DNA from: Pantoea nemavictus
GTDB taxonomy: Bacteria > Pseudomonadota > Gammaproteobacteria > Enterobacterales > Enterobacteriaceae
Assembly: GCF_037479095.1 (NCBI RefSeq)
Contig: NZ_JBBGZW010000001.1
Location: 868,001-932,000 of the forward strand
DNA: 64,000 nucleotides
Direction of reading: 5' to 3'
This document shows positions 29,661 to 41,300 of this stretch, piece by piece. A program made the position numbers and the translations under genes. Under the pieces are notes generated by a model, which was not told the origin of the DNA, did not search any database, and saw only the letters and a list, made by a program, of their open reading frames with translations. Every line of letters starts with the position of its first letter. Within the stretch, counting starts at the first letter, position 1.

Positions 29661-30935
29661 TTACTGCAGCAGCGTGCGCAACGTCGCAGTGGCGTCGCTC
29701 TGAGCCAGCGTCTGTTGAGCGCCGGTACGCAAGTCTTTAACCACGACCTGACCCGCGTTCACTTCATCTTCGCCCAGCACCAGCGCAATGCGTGCGCCCC
29801 ACTTGTCTGCACGGGCAAACTGCTTCTTGAAGTTACCGCCACCGAAGTTGGTCATCAGCTTCAGTGCGGGATCAGCATCACGCAGTTTTTCCGCCAGTTG
29901 CATCGCGGCAGACTGAACGCCCTGCCCCGAAGCGATAACATAGACATCAACAATGCGCGTCGGTTCAAATTCTGGATTAACCGCTTGCACCAGCAACACC
30001 AAACGCTCCAGGCCCATAGCAAAACCGACGGCTGGCGTAGCGCGACCACCCAGCTGTTCGACCAGGCCATCATAACGTCCACCGGCACATACGGTACCCT
30101 GCGAGCCGAGGCTGCTGGTAACCCACTCAAAAACGGTGCGGTTGTAATAATCGAGGCCGCGCACCAGACGCTGATTCACGCGATATTTGATACCCGCATC
30201 GTCCAGCAGCGCGCACAGGCCGCTGAAGTGCGCGCGCGAGTCTTCATCAAGGAATTCACCCAGCGTCGGCGCATCGTTCAGCAGTGTCTGAATTTCAGGA
30301 TTTTTGCTGTCGAGTACGCGCAGCGGATTGGTATACATGCGGCGCTTACAATCTTCGTCCAGCGCTTCTTTATGCTGCTCAAGGAACGCCACCAGCGCGT
30401 TACGGTAGTCGGCGCGCGCTTCCAGTGAACCGATAGAGTTCAGTTCCAGCTCAACGTGATCGGCGATGCCCAGCGCTTTCCACCAGCGCGCAGTCATCAT
30501 GATCAATTCGGCATCAATATCCGGACCCTGCAGGCCAAAAACTTCCGCACCAATCTGATGGAACTGACGATAGCGACCTTTCTGCGGACGCTCGTAGCGG
30601 AACATGGGGCCAACGTACCACAGACGCTGCTCCTGGTTGTACAACAGACCGTGTTCGATTCCGGCGCGCACGCAACCCGCGGTGCCCTCCGGACGCAACG
30701 TCAGGCTTTCGCCATTGCGGTCTTCAAAGGTGTACATCTCTTTCTCAACCACGTCGGTGACTTCACCAATCGCACGGCTGAACAGCGGGGTGTGCTCAAC
30801 GATCGGCAGACGGATTTCACTGAAACCATAGCTGGCCAGAACCTGCTTCAGAGTGCCTTCAATACGCTGCCAAATTGCGGTATCCGCTGGCAGGTAATCG
30901 TTCATTCCGCGAATCGCTTGAATATTCTTCGCCAC
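29661..30935 (-). CDS. hisS: Histidyl-tRNA synthetase
   Basis: Class II aminoacyl-tRNA synthetase charging tRNA-His. 424 residues, as in E. coli. It shows motif 1 near residues 45-60 ([18 protein letters not shown]), motif 2 ([21 protein letters not shown]), the histidine-A motif [15 protein letters not shown] near 258, and motif 3 [12 protein letters not shown] near 310. The C-terminal anticodon-binding domain follows. It leads into yfgM and bamB. Confidence 0.98.
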   Translation of the reverse strand: MAKNIQAIRGMNDYLPADTAIWQRIEGTLKQVLASYGFSEIRLPIVEHTPLFSRAIGEVTDVVEKEMYTFEDRNGESLTLRPEGTAGCVRAGIEHGLLYNQEQRLWYVGPMFRYERPQKGRYRQFHQIGAEVFGLQGPDIDAELIMMTARWWKALGIADHVELELNSIGSLEARADYRNALVAFLEQHKEALDEDCKRRMYTNPLRVLDSKNPEIQTLLNDAPTLGEFLDEDSRAHFSGLCALLDDAGIKYRVNQRLVRGLDYYNRTVFEWVTSSLGSQGTVCAGGRYDGLVEQLGGRATPAVGFAMGLERLVLLVQAVNPEFEPTRIVDVYVIASGQGVQSAAMQLAEKLRDADPALKLMTNFGGGNFKKQFARADKWGARIALVLGEDEVNAGQVVVKDLRTGAQQTLAQSDATATLRTLLQ

Positions 30936-31041
30936 GTTAGAATCTCTTTAAGACAAAAAAACCTGAGCGGCATCATACCTTATGAGGATGAAACCGCACA
31001 GGTTCAATCACAAACTGGTACGCGGCCTGCGCGCACCTTGA

Positions 31042-32163
31042 TTATTTTTCAAGCTGCTGCACGTTGATGCGACGGCTTTCATCCAGCATGGTGGCCTTGG
31101 CGCGAATACGCGCTTCCAGCTGATCGATCATGTCGTTGTTATCGAGACGATCGCGCTGACGCACGCCATCTTCATAGAAGCCGCTTTTCTTAGCGCCACC
31201 GGTCACACCGAGGGTAGAAACCGTGGCTTCACCCGGACCATTCACCACGCAGCCGATAATCGAAATATCCATGGGCGTGATGATGTCTTCAAGGCGCTCT
31301 TCCAGCGCATTGACGGTGCCGATGACATCAAACTCCTGACGCGAGCAGGTCGGGCAGGCAATAAAATTGATGCCACGCGAACGGATGCGCAGGGATTTGA
31401 GGATGTCATAGCCCACTTTCACTTCTTCAACCGGATCGGCCGCCAGTGAAATGCGCAGCGTATCGCCAATGCCTTCGGCCAGCAGCAGGCCCAAGCCGAT
31501 GGCAGATTTCACTGAACCCGCACGTGCGCCACCCGCTTCGGTGATGCCGAGATGCAGCGGCTGATCGATAGCTTTCGCCAGCAGACGATAAGATTCAACG
31601 GCGAGGAAGACGTCAGAGGCTTTGACGCTCACTTTGAACTGATCAAAGTTAAGACGATCGAGATGATCCACATGACGCATCGCGGATTCGAGCAGCGCCT
31701 GCGGCGTTGGCTCACCGTATTTTTCCTGCAGATCTTTTTCCAGCGAACCGGCATTCACGCCGATGCGGATCGGGATATTGTAATGACGCGCACAATCCAC
31801 CACCTGGCGGATACGCTCATTATTGCCGATGTTACCGGGATTGATACGCAGACAATCCACGCCATATTCGGCGACTTTCAGTGCGATGCGATAGTCAAAG
31901 TGAATGTCCGCCACCAGCGGCACGTTGACCTGTTGCTTAATCAGTTTGAAGGCTTCAGCCGCATCCATGGTCGGAACGGAAACGCGGACAATATCAACCC
32001 CGACGCGCTCAAGCTGGCGAATCTGGTTAACGGTTGCGTCCACGTCAGTGGTGCGGGTGTTGGTCATTGACTGAACGGCGATGGGCGCACCATCGCCAAC
32101 TGGCACCTTGCCGACGTAAATCCGTGTTGATTTGCGACGGATAATGGGTGCTTCGTTATGCAT
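31042..32163 (-). CDS. ispG: HMBPP synthase IspG (GcpE)
   Basis: [4Fe-4S] enzyme of the MEP isoprenoid pathway that turns MEcPP into HMBPP. The ATG at 32163 ([20 protein letters not shown], with GGAGAG upstream) gives 373 residues (372 in E. coli); an open TTG five codons earlier is less likely. The cluster ligands are seen as [10 protein letters not shown] near 270 and [10 protein letters not shown] near 305. It depends on Fe-S assembly, which makes the reduced isc locus in this window relevant. Between rodZ and hisS. Confidence 0.97.
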   Translation of the reverse strand: MHNEAPIIRRKSTRIYVGKVPVGDGAPIAVQSMTNTRTTDVDATVNQIRQLERVGVDIVRVSVPTMDAAEAFKLIKQQVNVPLVADIHFDYRIALKVAEYGVDCLRINPGNIGNNERIRQVVDCARHYNIPIRIGVNAGSLEKDLQEKYGEPTPQALLESAMRHVDHLDRLNFDQFKVSVKASDVFLAVESYRLLAKAIDQPLHLGITEAGGARAGSVKSAIGLGLLLAEGIGDTLRISLAADPVEEVKVGYDILKSLRIRSRGINFIACPTCSRQEFDVIGTVNALEERLEDIITPMDISIIGCVVNGPGEATVSTLGVTGGAKKSGFYEDGVRQRDRLDNNDMIDQLEARIRAKATMLDESRRINVQQLEK

Positions 32164-32201
32164 ATTCTCTCTCCACAATTACCCGGAAAGCGCGCTGCGC
32201 G

Positions 32202-33221
32202 TTATTGCGCACCCAGCGTCAGACGGGCAACCTGGTTATTACGGATAAAACGACTTAAATCAACGGGCTGATTCTGATATTGCACGTCAACCGCACTCGG
32301 AGCGCCAATTTTCAGACGATACGGAGCCGTGCCGGACAAACTCAGCTTGCCGCCGCTACGTTGCAAACCACTGAACAACTTCTTGCCGGTGGCATCGCTC
32401 ACTTCCAGCCAGCAGTCGGCTTTGAAGTTCATCACGATGGCATTCGGATCGCCAGCCGGTTGGCTGACCGCTGCGTTTGCGGTAGGCATTTGGCCGGCCG
32501 GAACGCTATTAGCCGGTGCCGGAGACGTGGCCGCTGGCGGCGTGGTGTCAATCGGTGCCTGGCTAGGCGAAACCACGGCATTCTCGCTGCCGTTGGTTTG
32601 CGCAGTCGTGCTTGCAGCAGGTGCGCTGCTCGCGGTGTTGCTGCTCTCTGGCGTCGCAACCGCACCCGCACCGTTATCAACCGGCGTACCGGCTGCATTC
32701 GTATCCGCATCAGCATTGCTGTCGGTGCTGTTGTCACCCAGCGGAATAGACTGGCTATTATCGCCGCTGCCGTTTTGATCGGCCATCGACACCAGATCAG
32801 CCTGTGATGCCTTATGATTTTGCCACCACCAGGCACCGGTCAAACCGACGACAACAAAGATCACCAACCAGGTGAAAATCATCAGCCAGCCATCGCGTTT
32901 TTTACGACGCTTACCCAATGAAAAGCTCTGCATTGGCTCGATTTTGGCCGCGCGCACCGGAGCCTGTTTTGCCATCATCGGCAGCAGGTCATCTTCCGGC
33001 ACATGCACCAAACGGGCATAAGAACGAATGTAACCGCGCAGGAATGTCGAAGCTAAATCAGCAGGTGATTTGTCCTCTTCAATATCACGTACGGTAGAAA
33101 CTTTCAGGCACAGGCGCTCAGCGACGTTTTGCTGGGTCAGCCCCATCTGCTCACGGGCCAGACGCAGGCGTTCACCTGTGGAATGTACTGCAGAATTATC
33201 TTGAGTGGCTTCAGTATTCAT
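32202..33221 (-). CDS. rodZ: Cell-shape protein RodZ
   Basis: Bitopic inner-membrane protein that links MreB filaments to the cell-wall elongation machinery. The 339 residues run: N-terminal helix-turn-helix (about 15-80, [19 protein letters not shown]), basic KRRKKRDG just before one membrane helix (about 112-132), a long Ala/Thr/Pro/Ser-rich periplasmic linker (about 140-250), and a C-terminal beta domain ([17 protein letters not shown]). It overlaps pilW by 11 bases and precedes ispG. Confidence 0.97.
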   Translation of the reverse strand: MNTEATQDNSAVHSTGERLRLAREQMGLTQQNVAERLCLKVSTVRDIEEDKSPADLASTFLRGYIRSYARLVHVPEDDLLPMMAKQAPVRAAKIEPMQSFSLGKRRKKRDGWLMIFTWLVIFVVVGLTGAWWWQNHKASQADLVSMADQNGSGDNSQSIPLGDNSTDSNADADTNAAGTPVDNGAGAVATPESSNTASSAPAASTTAQTNGSENAVVSPSQAPIDTTPPAATSPAPANSVPAGQMPTANAAVSQPAGDPNAIVMNFKADCWLEVSDATGKKLFSGLQRSGGKLSLSGTAPYRLKIGAPSAVDVQYQNQPVDLSRFIRNNQVARLTLGAQ

Positions 33222-33945
33222 TAGCTAAATAACGCTGGTACTGTATCGATTGTGGAAAACTTCGCGCCAACCGGTCGCCATAACGTGTAACGTCAGCAGC
33301 GTTTCCCTGTTGCGCGGCGAAACGTATCTGTAACCATAGGCTCTCTGCCGTTGCGGGCAAACGCTGATGGTACACTTCTAAAAGCAGCGGAACGGATTGC
33401 TGTTCCTGCTGTTCAAGCCGCCTTTCCACTTCCCTTAGCAGTTGATTGCCCTGCTCCGGTGCGGCATCCAGCGCGTAACCTAATTGCTCGCGCGCTGCGG
33501 CACTCTCATCAGCCTGCAGGTAACAATAGCCCGAAAACAGAAATGCATCCTGACGGGCATCGATTTCCTGCGCCTCAATTGCCAGCTTAAACTGTTGATG
33601 CGCTTCGTCATACTGCCTTAAACCGCAGAGAAACGCACCGTAATTGTTAGCGACATAACCATTCAGCGGTGCTAACTGCTGAGCGCGTTGATAGTGCCAG
33701 CGTGTTTGCGCGCTATTCTGTTGCGCCTGCGCCACGCGGGCAAGAGCTAACGGCACCCGATAATCATCCGGTGCCGCCTGCTGCGCACGCAACAAATTGC
33801 GCTGTGCGGCGGCAAAATCCTTGACTGCAAGATAGTGCAATCCCAGCTGCAAGCGGATATCCGCTGCGCTCTGTCGGGCGGGGTGATTGACACAACCGGT
33901 TACAACTAAGCTGGCCAGAATCGCCGCAGGTATTCCTTTACGCAT
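33211..33945 (-). CDS. pilW: PilW/PilF-like TPR lipoprotein
   Basis: 244 residues. A lipoprotein signal with lipobox VVTGC (Cys at 18) is followed by TPR repeats, among them [40 protein letters not shown] and [23 protein letters not shown]. This matches PilF/PilW, the pilotin that helps PilQ secretin assembly in type IV pili. E. coli K-12 lacks a gene here; several other Enterobacterales have it at this place. No other pilus genes are in the window, so its present role is open. Confidence 0.85.
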   Translation of the reverse strand: MRKGIPAAILASLVVTGCVNHPARQSAADIRLQLGLHYLAVKDFAAAQRNLLRAQQAAPDDYRVPLALARVAQAQQNSAQTRWHYQRAQQLAPLNGYVANNYGAFLCGLRQYDEAHQQFKLAIEAQEIDARQDAFLFSGYCYLQADESAAAREQLGYALDAAPEQGNQLLREVERRLEQQEQQSVPLLLEVYHQRLPATAESLWLQIRFAAQQGNAADVTRYGDRLARSFPQSIQYQRYLANEY

Positions 33946-34020
33946 ATCAGTTTCTCCCTAAAAAATGTGCGGAGAGACTGACATGAGTTACGCCCGGTGA
34001 ATATCACCAGGCGCTGGCTT

Positions 34021-35190
34021 TCAGAGCGCCTTCACAGAGATGGCTTCACCCGCCATTTTCTTACGCAGCGTACGCTTGGTACGGTCAATCACATCGCCCG
34101 CTAACTGACCACATGCGGCGTCAATGTCATCACCGCGCGTTTTACGCACGATAGTGGTGAAACCGTAATCCATCAGTACTTTAGAGAAGCGATCAATACG
34201 GCTGTTGGAGCTACGGCCATACGGCGCGCCCGGGAACGGGTTCCAAGGGATCAGGTTAATTTTGCACGGTGTCTCTTTCAGCAGTGCCGCCAGCTCATGT
34301 GCGTTATCGGTGCTGTCATTGACATGATCCAACATCACATACTCAATGGTCACACGGCCCTGATTCGCGTTGGACTTGCCGATATAGCGTTTAACCGCCG
34401 CGAGGAACGTTTCGATGTTGTACTTTTTGTTGATCGGCACGATTTCGTCACGAATGGCATCGTTTGGCGCGTGCAGCGAAATCGCCAGCGCTACGTCGAT
34501 CATATCGCCCAGCTTATCCAGCGCCGGCACCACGCCTGACGTTGACAGCGTAACGCGACGTTTTGACAGACCAAAACCGAAGTCATCCAGCATAATATCC
34601 ATCGCCGGTACCACGTTGTTCAGGTTGAGCAGCGGTTCGCCCATGCCCATCATCACCACGTTGGTGATAGGACGTTGACCGGTGATTTTCGCCGCGCCGA
34701 TGATTTTAGCGGCACGCCATACCTGGCCAATAATTTCAGACACGCGCAGGTTGCGGTTAAAGCCCTGCTGCGCCGTCGAACAGAATTTGCACTCCAGCGC
34801 ACAGCCTACCTGCGAAGAGACGCACAGCGTTGCGCGATCCGCCTCCGGAATGTAGACAGTTTCCACCAGCTGATCGCCGACGCGAATCGCCCATTTAATG
34901 GTGCCATCGGTGGAACGCATCTCTTCCGCCACTTCCGGCGCACGGATTTCAGCGCGCTGCATCAGTTTGCCGCGCAGCACTTTATTGATGTCGGTCATCT
35001 GCTCGAAATCATCGCAGCAATAGTGGTACATCCACTTCATGACCTGATCGGCACGGAACGGCTTTTCGCCCATTTCGAGAAAGAATTCGCGCATCTGCTG
35101 ACGGTTAAGATCCAGCAGGTTAATTTTTTCGTTTTTTGGGGAAACAACCACGGGGGAAGCGGACGACGGCGTCACAATCTGTTCGGACAT
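34021..35190 (-). CDS. rlmN: 23S rRNA/tRNA adenine-C2 methyltransferase RlmN
   Basis: Radical-SAM enzyme that methylates A2503 of 23S rRNA and A37 of some tRNAs. The cluster motif is [10 protein letters not shown] (three Cys near 125-132) and is followed by the SAM-binding GMGEPLLN. The conserved mechanism Cys lies in the C-terminal [15 protein letters not shown] near 355. 389 residues (384 in E. coli). It heads rlmN-pilW-rodZ-ispG and lies downstream of ndk. Confidence 0.97.
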   Translation of the reverse strand: MSEQIVTPSSASPVVVSPKNEKINLLDLNRQQMREFFLEMGEKPFRADQVMKWMYHYCCDDFEQMTDINKVLRGKLMQRAEIRAPEVAEEMRSTDGTIKWAIRVGDQLVETVYIPEADRATLCVSSQVGCALECKFCSTAQQGFNRNLRVSEIIGQVWRAAKIIGAAKITGQRPITNVVMMGMGEPLLNLNNVVPAMDIMLDDFGFGLSKRRVTLSTSGVVPALDKLGDMIDVALAISLHAPNDAIRDEIVPINKKYNIETFLAAVKRYIGKSNANQGRVTIEYVMLDHVNDSTDNAHELAALLKETPCKINLIPWNPFPGAPYGRSSNSRIDRFSKVLMDYGFTTIVRKTRGDDIDAACGQLAGDVIDRTKRTLRKKMAGEAISVKAL

Positions 35191-35239
35191 AATGTTCTCT
35201 GGCCTCGTTGTTACACGTTACGGCTCTGGTTAATAGTAG

Positions 35240-35283
35240 GAAAAAACAGCGCCCTTGCTGAGTCAGACTCAACAAGGGCGCAT
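35240..35283 (-). terminator. Terminator after ndk
   Basis: Long hairpin: minus-strand GCGCCCTTG plus TTGAGT pairs with ACTCAG and CAAGGGCGC, followed by TGTTTTTT. It separates ndk from rlmN. Confidence 0.88.
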
Positions 35284-35376
35284 AATTGTACTACATCTGC
35301 TGCATGATGCCAGGGGAACCGTTTCACAGATGTTGAACAGCTGTAAAGACGTGTGTCCGCCTGGCCCTCAATGTAC

Positions 35377-35808
35377 TTAGCGAGTGCGTGGGCAGACTTC
35401 GTTTTCTGCGAAGAAGTACGCGATTTCGCGTGCTGCAGATTCAGCTGAGTCAGAACCGTGGGTCGCGTTCTCGGTGAAGCTGTCCGCGTAGTCAGCACGC
35501 AGAGTACCTGCCAGCGCGTTGTCTGGGTTAGTTGCACCCATCAGATCGCGGTGACGCTGAACGGCGTTTTCGCCTTCCAGTACAGAAACCACAACTGGAC
35601 CAGAAGTCATGAATTCAACCAGACCATCAAAGAATGGACGACCTTTGTGCTCAGCGTAGAAGCCTTCAGCCTGCTCTTTGGTCAGGTGCAGCATTTTTGC
35701 GCCAACGATTTTGAAGCCCGCGCTTTCAAAACGGTTATAGATTGCACCAATCACGTTCTTAGCGACGGCGTTTGGTTTCACGATTGAGAAAGTACGTTCG
35801 ATTGCCAT
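35377..35808 (-). CDS. ndk: Nucleoside diphosphate kinase
   Basis: Exchanges the gamma phosphate among (d)NTPs. 143 residues, as in E. coli. N-terminal [15 protein letters not shown], and the phospho-histidine in the active-site motif [12 protein letters not shown] near residue 117. It is monocistronic here, with its own terminator downstream. Confidence 0.98.
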   Translation of the reverse strand: MAIERTFSIVKPNAVAKNVIGAIYNRFESAGFKIVGAKMLHLTKEQAEGFYAEHKGRPFFDGLVEFMTSGPVVVSVLEGENAVQRHRDLMGATNPDNALAGTLRADYADSFTENATHGSDSAESAAREIAYFFAENEVCPRTR

Positions 35809-35977
35809 GTTGACCTCTAGTTAGCATCCTGAAGAATCCGGGAGCCTGCTCCCGGTAAGAAAACGCGCCGATTATAGGGACATCATCGGGCGTTGCCTAT
35901 TGGCGATTGGTGGAATTATTGAAAATAATTGATTTTTGTCGGGGCAAGCAGGCAAAAAGTATGCCATATCCCTGCAC

Positions 35978-38302
35978 TCAACCGCGGGTAAACGCTAGCG
36001 AGGACAACTGCCCCGCTTCATCCATTACGACCAGTTGATAGCTGCCGGGTTCATCCAGCACCAGTGCTGCACTCTTTTTCCCGGCATCCTGTTCAAGCGG
36101 CTGTCCATTCAAAAACCACCAGCGCTGTTCGCCTTGTCCGCCCTGCACCGCCACCGGCATCACCAACACCACTTTGCCCGGCAGCGGTTGCACACGCTGG
36201 CCATTGATCACGCCGGTGATCACCAGCGGCGGCGCATTGCCCTGCTTCAGTGGCGGACAGGCGGGATCGATGGGCGGCAATCGCTGTGCACGCCGTTCAG
36301 CAGGCGCTAGCCAGGGCTCAAGCGGCAGCGGCCACATCAACCGCTCACGGCTCTGCGCATCAGGACAATCGGCCGCCACGCGCAATCCATCACTATTCTG
36401 CCAGTATTGCTGTCGCAAGCCATTAACGCTCTCCTGCCCCGGCGCGAGCAGCGTTGGCGGCACGGTTTGATTCAACACCCAACTCTGACGGCGCTGACGG
36501 CAATTCTCATCGCCCAATGGCAACGGCTGGCCGCCTGGCCAGCAGATGCTCATGGCGCTGACCGATGGCGGACGCGGATCGCGCACGGCACCGTTCACCG
36601 GCATATGTCCCGCCAGCAGATTATTCACCTGATTCATCACCGGCACCGCTGAGGCAAAGCCAAATTGGCCAGCCACCGGCGTCGCATCTGGCCGTCCCAC
36701 CCACACGCCAATCAGATAGCGCGGAGTGATACCAATCGTCCACGCATCGCGATAGCCGTAGCTGGTGCCGGTTTTCCACGCCAGTGGGGCAACATCCGAC
36801 ACCGCGCCGCTGGCGGGGGGTTGCGCAGCGCCTGCCAGAATACGCCGCACAATCCATGCGGCACCTGGCGACAACAACGGCCTTTCCTGTAACGGCTGTG
36901 TCGACAGCCAGCGCAGTTGCGCCGCGTTACCGTGACGGGCAAAGGCGCTATAGGCCGCGACAATGTCATCCAGCCGCGCGCCGGTACCGCCAAGCACCAG
37001 CGAGAGATTCGGTTCTGCGCCCGCCGGGAAGCGCAGATTTAATCCCACATTACGCAGACGCGCCGCCAGCGTTTTTGGCCCCAGAGCAGCCAAAAGCTGC
37101 ACCGCAGGCAGATTAAGCGATCGCTCCAGCGCTTCACTGGCGCTTACCGGGCCGTGGAAGCCTGAATCAAAGTTGCCGGGACGATAGTCGCCAAAGCGGC
37201 GCGGCACATCCTGTAATAACGATTCTCCATGAATCAGCCCCTCATCCAGCGCCATACCATAGACGAAAGGTTTTAGTACCGATCCCGGCGATCGCACGCT
37301 GGCGATCATATCGACATGACCAAAGCGGCTGTCGTCGTTGAAATCTACCGAACCTACATAGCCGCGCACCTTCATACTTTGGTGATCCACCACCAGCAGC
37401 GCCAGCGAAGTGCGAGCAGGTAAGTTGCTTTTTAGCGACGACGCCAGATTCTCCAGTTCGCGCTGGAGCGACAGATCAATTGTGGAGGTGATTTTGTTGT
37501 CGGGTGACAACGTCAATAAGCGCCGGGCGAGCAGCGGCGCACGTTGTGGCATTTGGCGCGGCGGCAGCCAAACGGCTTCCTGTTTAATATCGGCGACATC
37601 CTGCGGCGACCAAACGCCATATTCCGCCAGACGATCCAGCACCTTATTACGCGCCGCTTCGGCGCGTTGCGGCCAGCGATCCGGACGCAAGCGGCTCGGC
37701 GCCTGAGGCAGCACAGCCAACAGTGCCGCCTCGCCTTTAGTGAGCTGTGACGGCGGCTTGCCCAGCCAGATCCAGCTCGCCGCACCCACGCCCTCAACCG
37801 TGCCACCAAACGGAGCGCGATTGAGGTACAACGTCAGGATGTCTCGTTTGGAGAGATGATATTCCAGCTGTAGCGCACGCCACGTTTGTACCACTTTGCC
37901 ACGTAAGGTGCGCGGTTGGGGATCGATAAGCCGTGCCACCTGCATGGTCAGCGTACTGCCGCCGGAAACCACGCCGTGATGCAGCACGTTCTGCCCGATA
38001 GCGCGCACAATCGCCATTGGATTAATACCGGGATGATGCCAGAACCAGCTATCTTCATAGGTTAGCAGCGCGTCGATGTAGGCTGGCGACACTTCGTCCA
38101 GCGACACCGGATAGCGCCACACGCCTTGTCTATCAGCAAAGCGCCACAGCGGCGTGCCATCTTCGGCCACCACCACGCGCGCCGGTTGTACCTCATGCAG
38201 CGGTAAAGGTGTCAGTCGATCCAGCAGCCACAGCGCGGCCAGCGATGCCAGTAAAAAAAGCGGTAGCCAGCGCCACCGCTTTAGTCGGTTTCTTATCGGC
38301 AT
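35978..38302 (-). CDS. pbpC: Penicillin-binding protein 1C
   Basis: Class A bifunctional peptidoglycan synthase anchored in the inner membrane. 774 residues (770 in E. coli). One membrane helix (about 13-30) is followed by the glycosyltransferase domain with the catalytic Glu in LLTYEDSWFWHHPG near 83. The transpeptidase domain has SPGSVLKPF (SxxK near 335) and KTGTSYGYRDAW. A C-terminal BiPBP-type domain closes it. The ATG at 38302 is preferred over an adjoining TTG. It follows yfhM by six bases; the pbpC-yfhM pairing is widespread, and YfhM is thought to guard the envelope that PBP1C repairs. Confidence 0.96.
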   Translation of the reverse strand: MPIRNRLKRWRWLPLFLLASLAALWLLDRLTPLPLHEVQPARVVVAEDGTPLWRFADRQGVWRYPVSLDEVSPAYIDALLTYEDSWFWHHPGINPMAIVRAIGQNVLHHGVVSGGSTLTMQVARLIDPQPRTLRGKVVQTWRALQLEYHLSKRDILTLYLNRAPFGGTVEGVGAASWIWLGKPPSQLTKGEAALLAVLPQAPSRLRPDRWPQRAEAARNKVLDRLAEYGVWSPQDVADIKQEAVWLPPRQMPQRAPLLARRLLTLSPDNKITSTIDLSLQRELENLASSLKSNLPARTSLALLVVDHQSMKVRGYVGSVDFNDDSRFGHVDMIASVRSPGSVLKPFVYGMALDEGLIHGESLLQDVPRRFGDYRPGNFDSGFHGPVSASEALERSLNLPAVQLLAALGPKTLAARLRNVGLNLRFPAGAEPNLSLVLGGTGARLDDIVAAYSAFARHGNAAQLRWLSTQPLQERPLLSPGAAWIVRRILAGAAQPPASGAVSDVAPLAWKTGTSYGYRDAWTIGITPRYLIGVWVGRPDATPVAGQFGFASAVPVMNQVNNLLAGHMPVNGAVRDPRPPSVSAMSICWPGGQPLPLGDENCRQRRQSWVLNQTVPPTLLAPGQESVNGLRQQYWQNSDGLRVAADCPDAQSRERLMWPLPLEPWLAPAERRAQRLPPIDPACPPLKQGNAPPLVITGVINGQRVQPLPGKVVLVMPVAVQGGQGEQRWWFLNGQPLEQDAGKKSAALVLDEPGSYQLVVMDEAGQLSSLAFTRG

Positions 38303-38308
38303 CAATAC

Positions 38309-41300
38309 TTAACGCACGTTGATTTTTTCTGGCGTGCTACCAATCGCACGCCACTCAGGTACATACATCGATTCCACCTGCGGTGGTGGCAGGTGATAGC
38401 TGCCCGGCGTAACCGCCCGCGCCAGATACAGCAACGTGCCCGGCGTGTAGCCGTCGAGCGCCAGCGCGGCAACAAAACGATCGTCCCGGAATTCGATATG
38501 TTTAATATTGGCCTGCTGCATATCCATCATGCTCTCTTTCAACGCATCGGCACTGTCGCCTAAACTGGCGCTGCTGTCGCTGAGGTTCTGGTTCTCCAGC
38601 TCAAGGCCAGCAGGCAGCAAGTCCACCACTAGCGCATCACTCACGCGCTCGCTGGCTTCGACTTTCAGCCGTACCACCAGCAACTCGCCACTTTTCAGAT
38701 TGGCGAGATCTGCAGGCTTACCGTCCAGCGTGAAATATTCACGACCGATCTTCAGCACGTTGCTGATAGGCGACGGTGCGGTGCGGGGATAGCCCACCAC
38801 ATTTAGCGTGCCGTAGAGCGGCGACGCATTGTCGCTTTTCACCGAAACGCCTTGTCGCAGCTGATCTTCCGTCATGCCAATGTTAAGCGGCTGATTACTG
38901 CTCAGCGGTTCCGCTTTACCCTGCAGTGTCGCCTGCCAGCTTTCGCCTTTGTGCTGCTGCAAGGTGCGGGCGGCGAGGAACAACGCGTTGTTTTCCTGGG
39001 TGGAGAACCAGCGCTGGCCATGTACCGCTTTCGCCAGATCGATCAGCAGCGGACCTTGCATATCCGGCAGCAGTTGGTTTTCGCTTAACAGCGACAGAAT
39101 CAGCGCGCGGTCGCGCACCGGACTGCCGTAATCGCCGAGCCAGCTGTTGGACTTACGTTCCAGACCAATCCCCTGCGCCAGCGCCAACTGTGCACGCTGC
39201 TGATCGCCCATCAGCTTCAGCGCTACGCCAAGTTGCACCATCGCCAGGCCCGATTTGGCCTGCTCGCGTTTTTCATACAGTGCACGCAGGGCACCAAGCG
39301 GTGCCTGCTGCTGGCGCGCCAGTACTAATCCGGCATAGGCCTGCACGCTGAAACGTAAACCATCGGCATCGCTGCTCCAGCTGGTTTCGATCTGCGCAGG
39401 GTCCTGTAGATAGCGCAGCAGACGTTCGTCAGAGCGGGTAATCACGCCATCCGGCACGCTATAACCCGCTTCGCTGGCGCGCAGCAAGAAATCGGTGACG
39501 TAAGCGGTCAGCCAAAACTCTTCCTGACTCTCTTTGCTCCACAGGCCAAAGCTCCCGTTGCCGCGCTGCATGCCGGCAAGACGCGCAATGCCGGTATCAA
39601 TTGACGCACGGCGCACCTCATCACTGCTGGTTTTGATGCCCATCGCCGTCAACTGCGCATGGTTGGTGAACACCGATGGCCAAATGCCGCTGGCGGTCTG
39701 CTCAAGGCAGCCGTATGGGTAGGCGTAGAGCGAGCTGATAAAGCTGGCGATGTTCAGCGGCGGACGGTTACTGAGCGACAGCTGTCCGCTCAGCGTATCC
39801 TGCTGCAAACCATTAAAGGCACTCGCCAACACCTGCCAGTTTTGGCCGGTTTGCATCACGTTATCGAAGCTCAGCGTTTGTGCCGGATAAGCCGGACGCA
39901 CGCCAATTTTCCATTTTCGCTCGCTCGGCGCCAGGGTTTCGCCCGGCAAACTCATGCCGGAGACATTCACCTGCACAGCGCCGTCACCAAAACCTCCCTG
40001 CGCTTTCACCGGAATGGATAAGGTGCTACGCGCGCCCTTCGCTAATTGCACGCTGGCCGGGATTTGGCCATTCAAGGCGAGCTGACCGCTGGCAGTAACA
40101 CGGATTTTCAGCGTCTGGGCGCGATCGGTGAGGTTAGTGAGATCCAGCGCCAGCGTAGCTTGATCGCCGCTAGCAAGGAAACGCGGTGTCGCCAGTTCGC
40201 TAATAAGCGGTGCAGCAACCACCAGCTTGCGCTCGGCCGATCCGAAGCTGTCGTCGCTCCAAACCTGCGCCATCAAACGCAGTTCACCATTAAAAGCAGG
40301 GATTGGCAGCTCCAGCGTGCCTTCGCCATTGGCATCCAGCGTCACTGGCTGCAGCTGTTGTGCCACGATCTGCACATCGGTGACCGGCTTTTTACCGCCG
40401 CGCGACAGGGCATCCGCATCGTCGCCGTCACCGCCAAAGCGCAGCGCGGCCAGCTTGCCGCCGCCTTCAATTAATTGACCAAACACATCGTATTGATCGG
40501 CGTTATAGCGCTTGCGACCGAAAAACGCCTCCCACGGATTCGGTGTTGAGTAGTCAGTGATGCTAAGTACGCCGCTGTCTACCGCCGACAGCAATACCTG
40601 AACCCGCTTCGGCAACTCGCCGCATTCGCGGCTGGCTTTCACCTTCACTTTCAGGGTCTGTTCTGGGCGGATTTTATCGGGTGCGTCGAGCGTCAACGTG
40701 AGTCGACGTGCTTCGGTCGCCATCGGCAGATGCAGCAAGCCCACCGCGCGTTTCGGCGTGACGCCGCTGGCCTTGTCGCCGTCGCGCACCACGATAGCGC
40801 TGAGATAGAGATCGTGTCGCTTCCAGCTGTCGCTAATTGGCACATCAATGGTTGCGCCACCTGCCGGAACATCCAGCGTCTGCCACCACAGCGTGCCGCT
40901 GCTGGATTCCACCATCAGGTAGCCTTTGCCCGCTGCGGGCGACTCTACCTGCACATGTGCAGTGTCGCCCGGTTGATAAGCGGTTTTATCAATTTTCAGC
41001 TTCACCTGATCTGGGCGCAGCGCGCCGGTGCCATTGGTGTTGTCCTGCCACCCATATCCCGCCTGGAATCGTACGCTGCTGACGATGTTGTCACCCGCAT
41101 GCACTTCCAGTCGATAGGTGCCCCACTCCACCGGGAAACTCACTTTCTGGCTGCCACCGGCAGCAATAGTGATGTGCTGTTGCTCTTCCTGCAGATCTTT
41201 TTGATCGTAGCGCGACTGCCAGCCTTCGCTGTCAGAGAAGCTCCAGTAATAGTCGCGGCGCTCGTGGATCAGGCGAACATCCAGATCCTGCGCCGCCAAT

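Noticed and set aside
29331..30428. 365-codon open frame opposite hisS and yfgM
   Set aside because: It crosses two well-supported minus-strand genes and shows only shadow composition.
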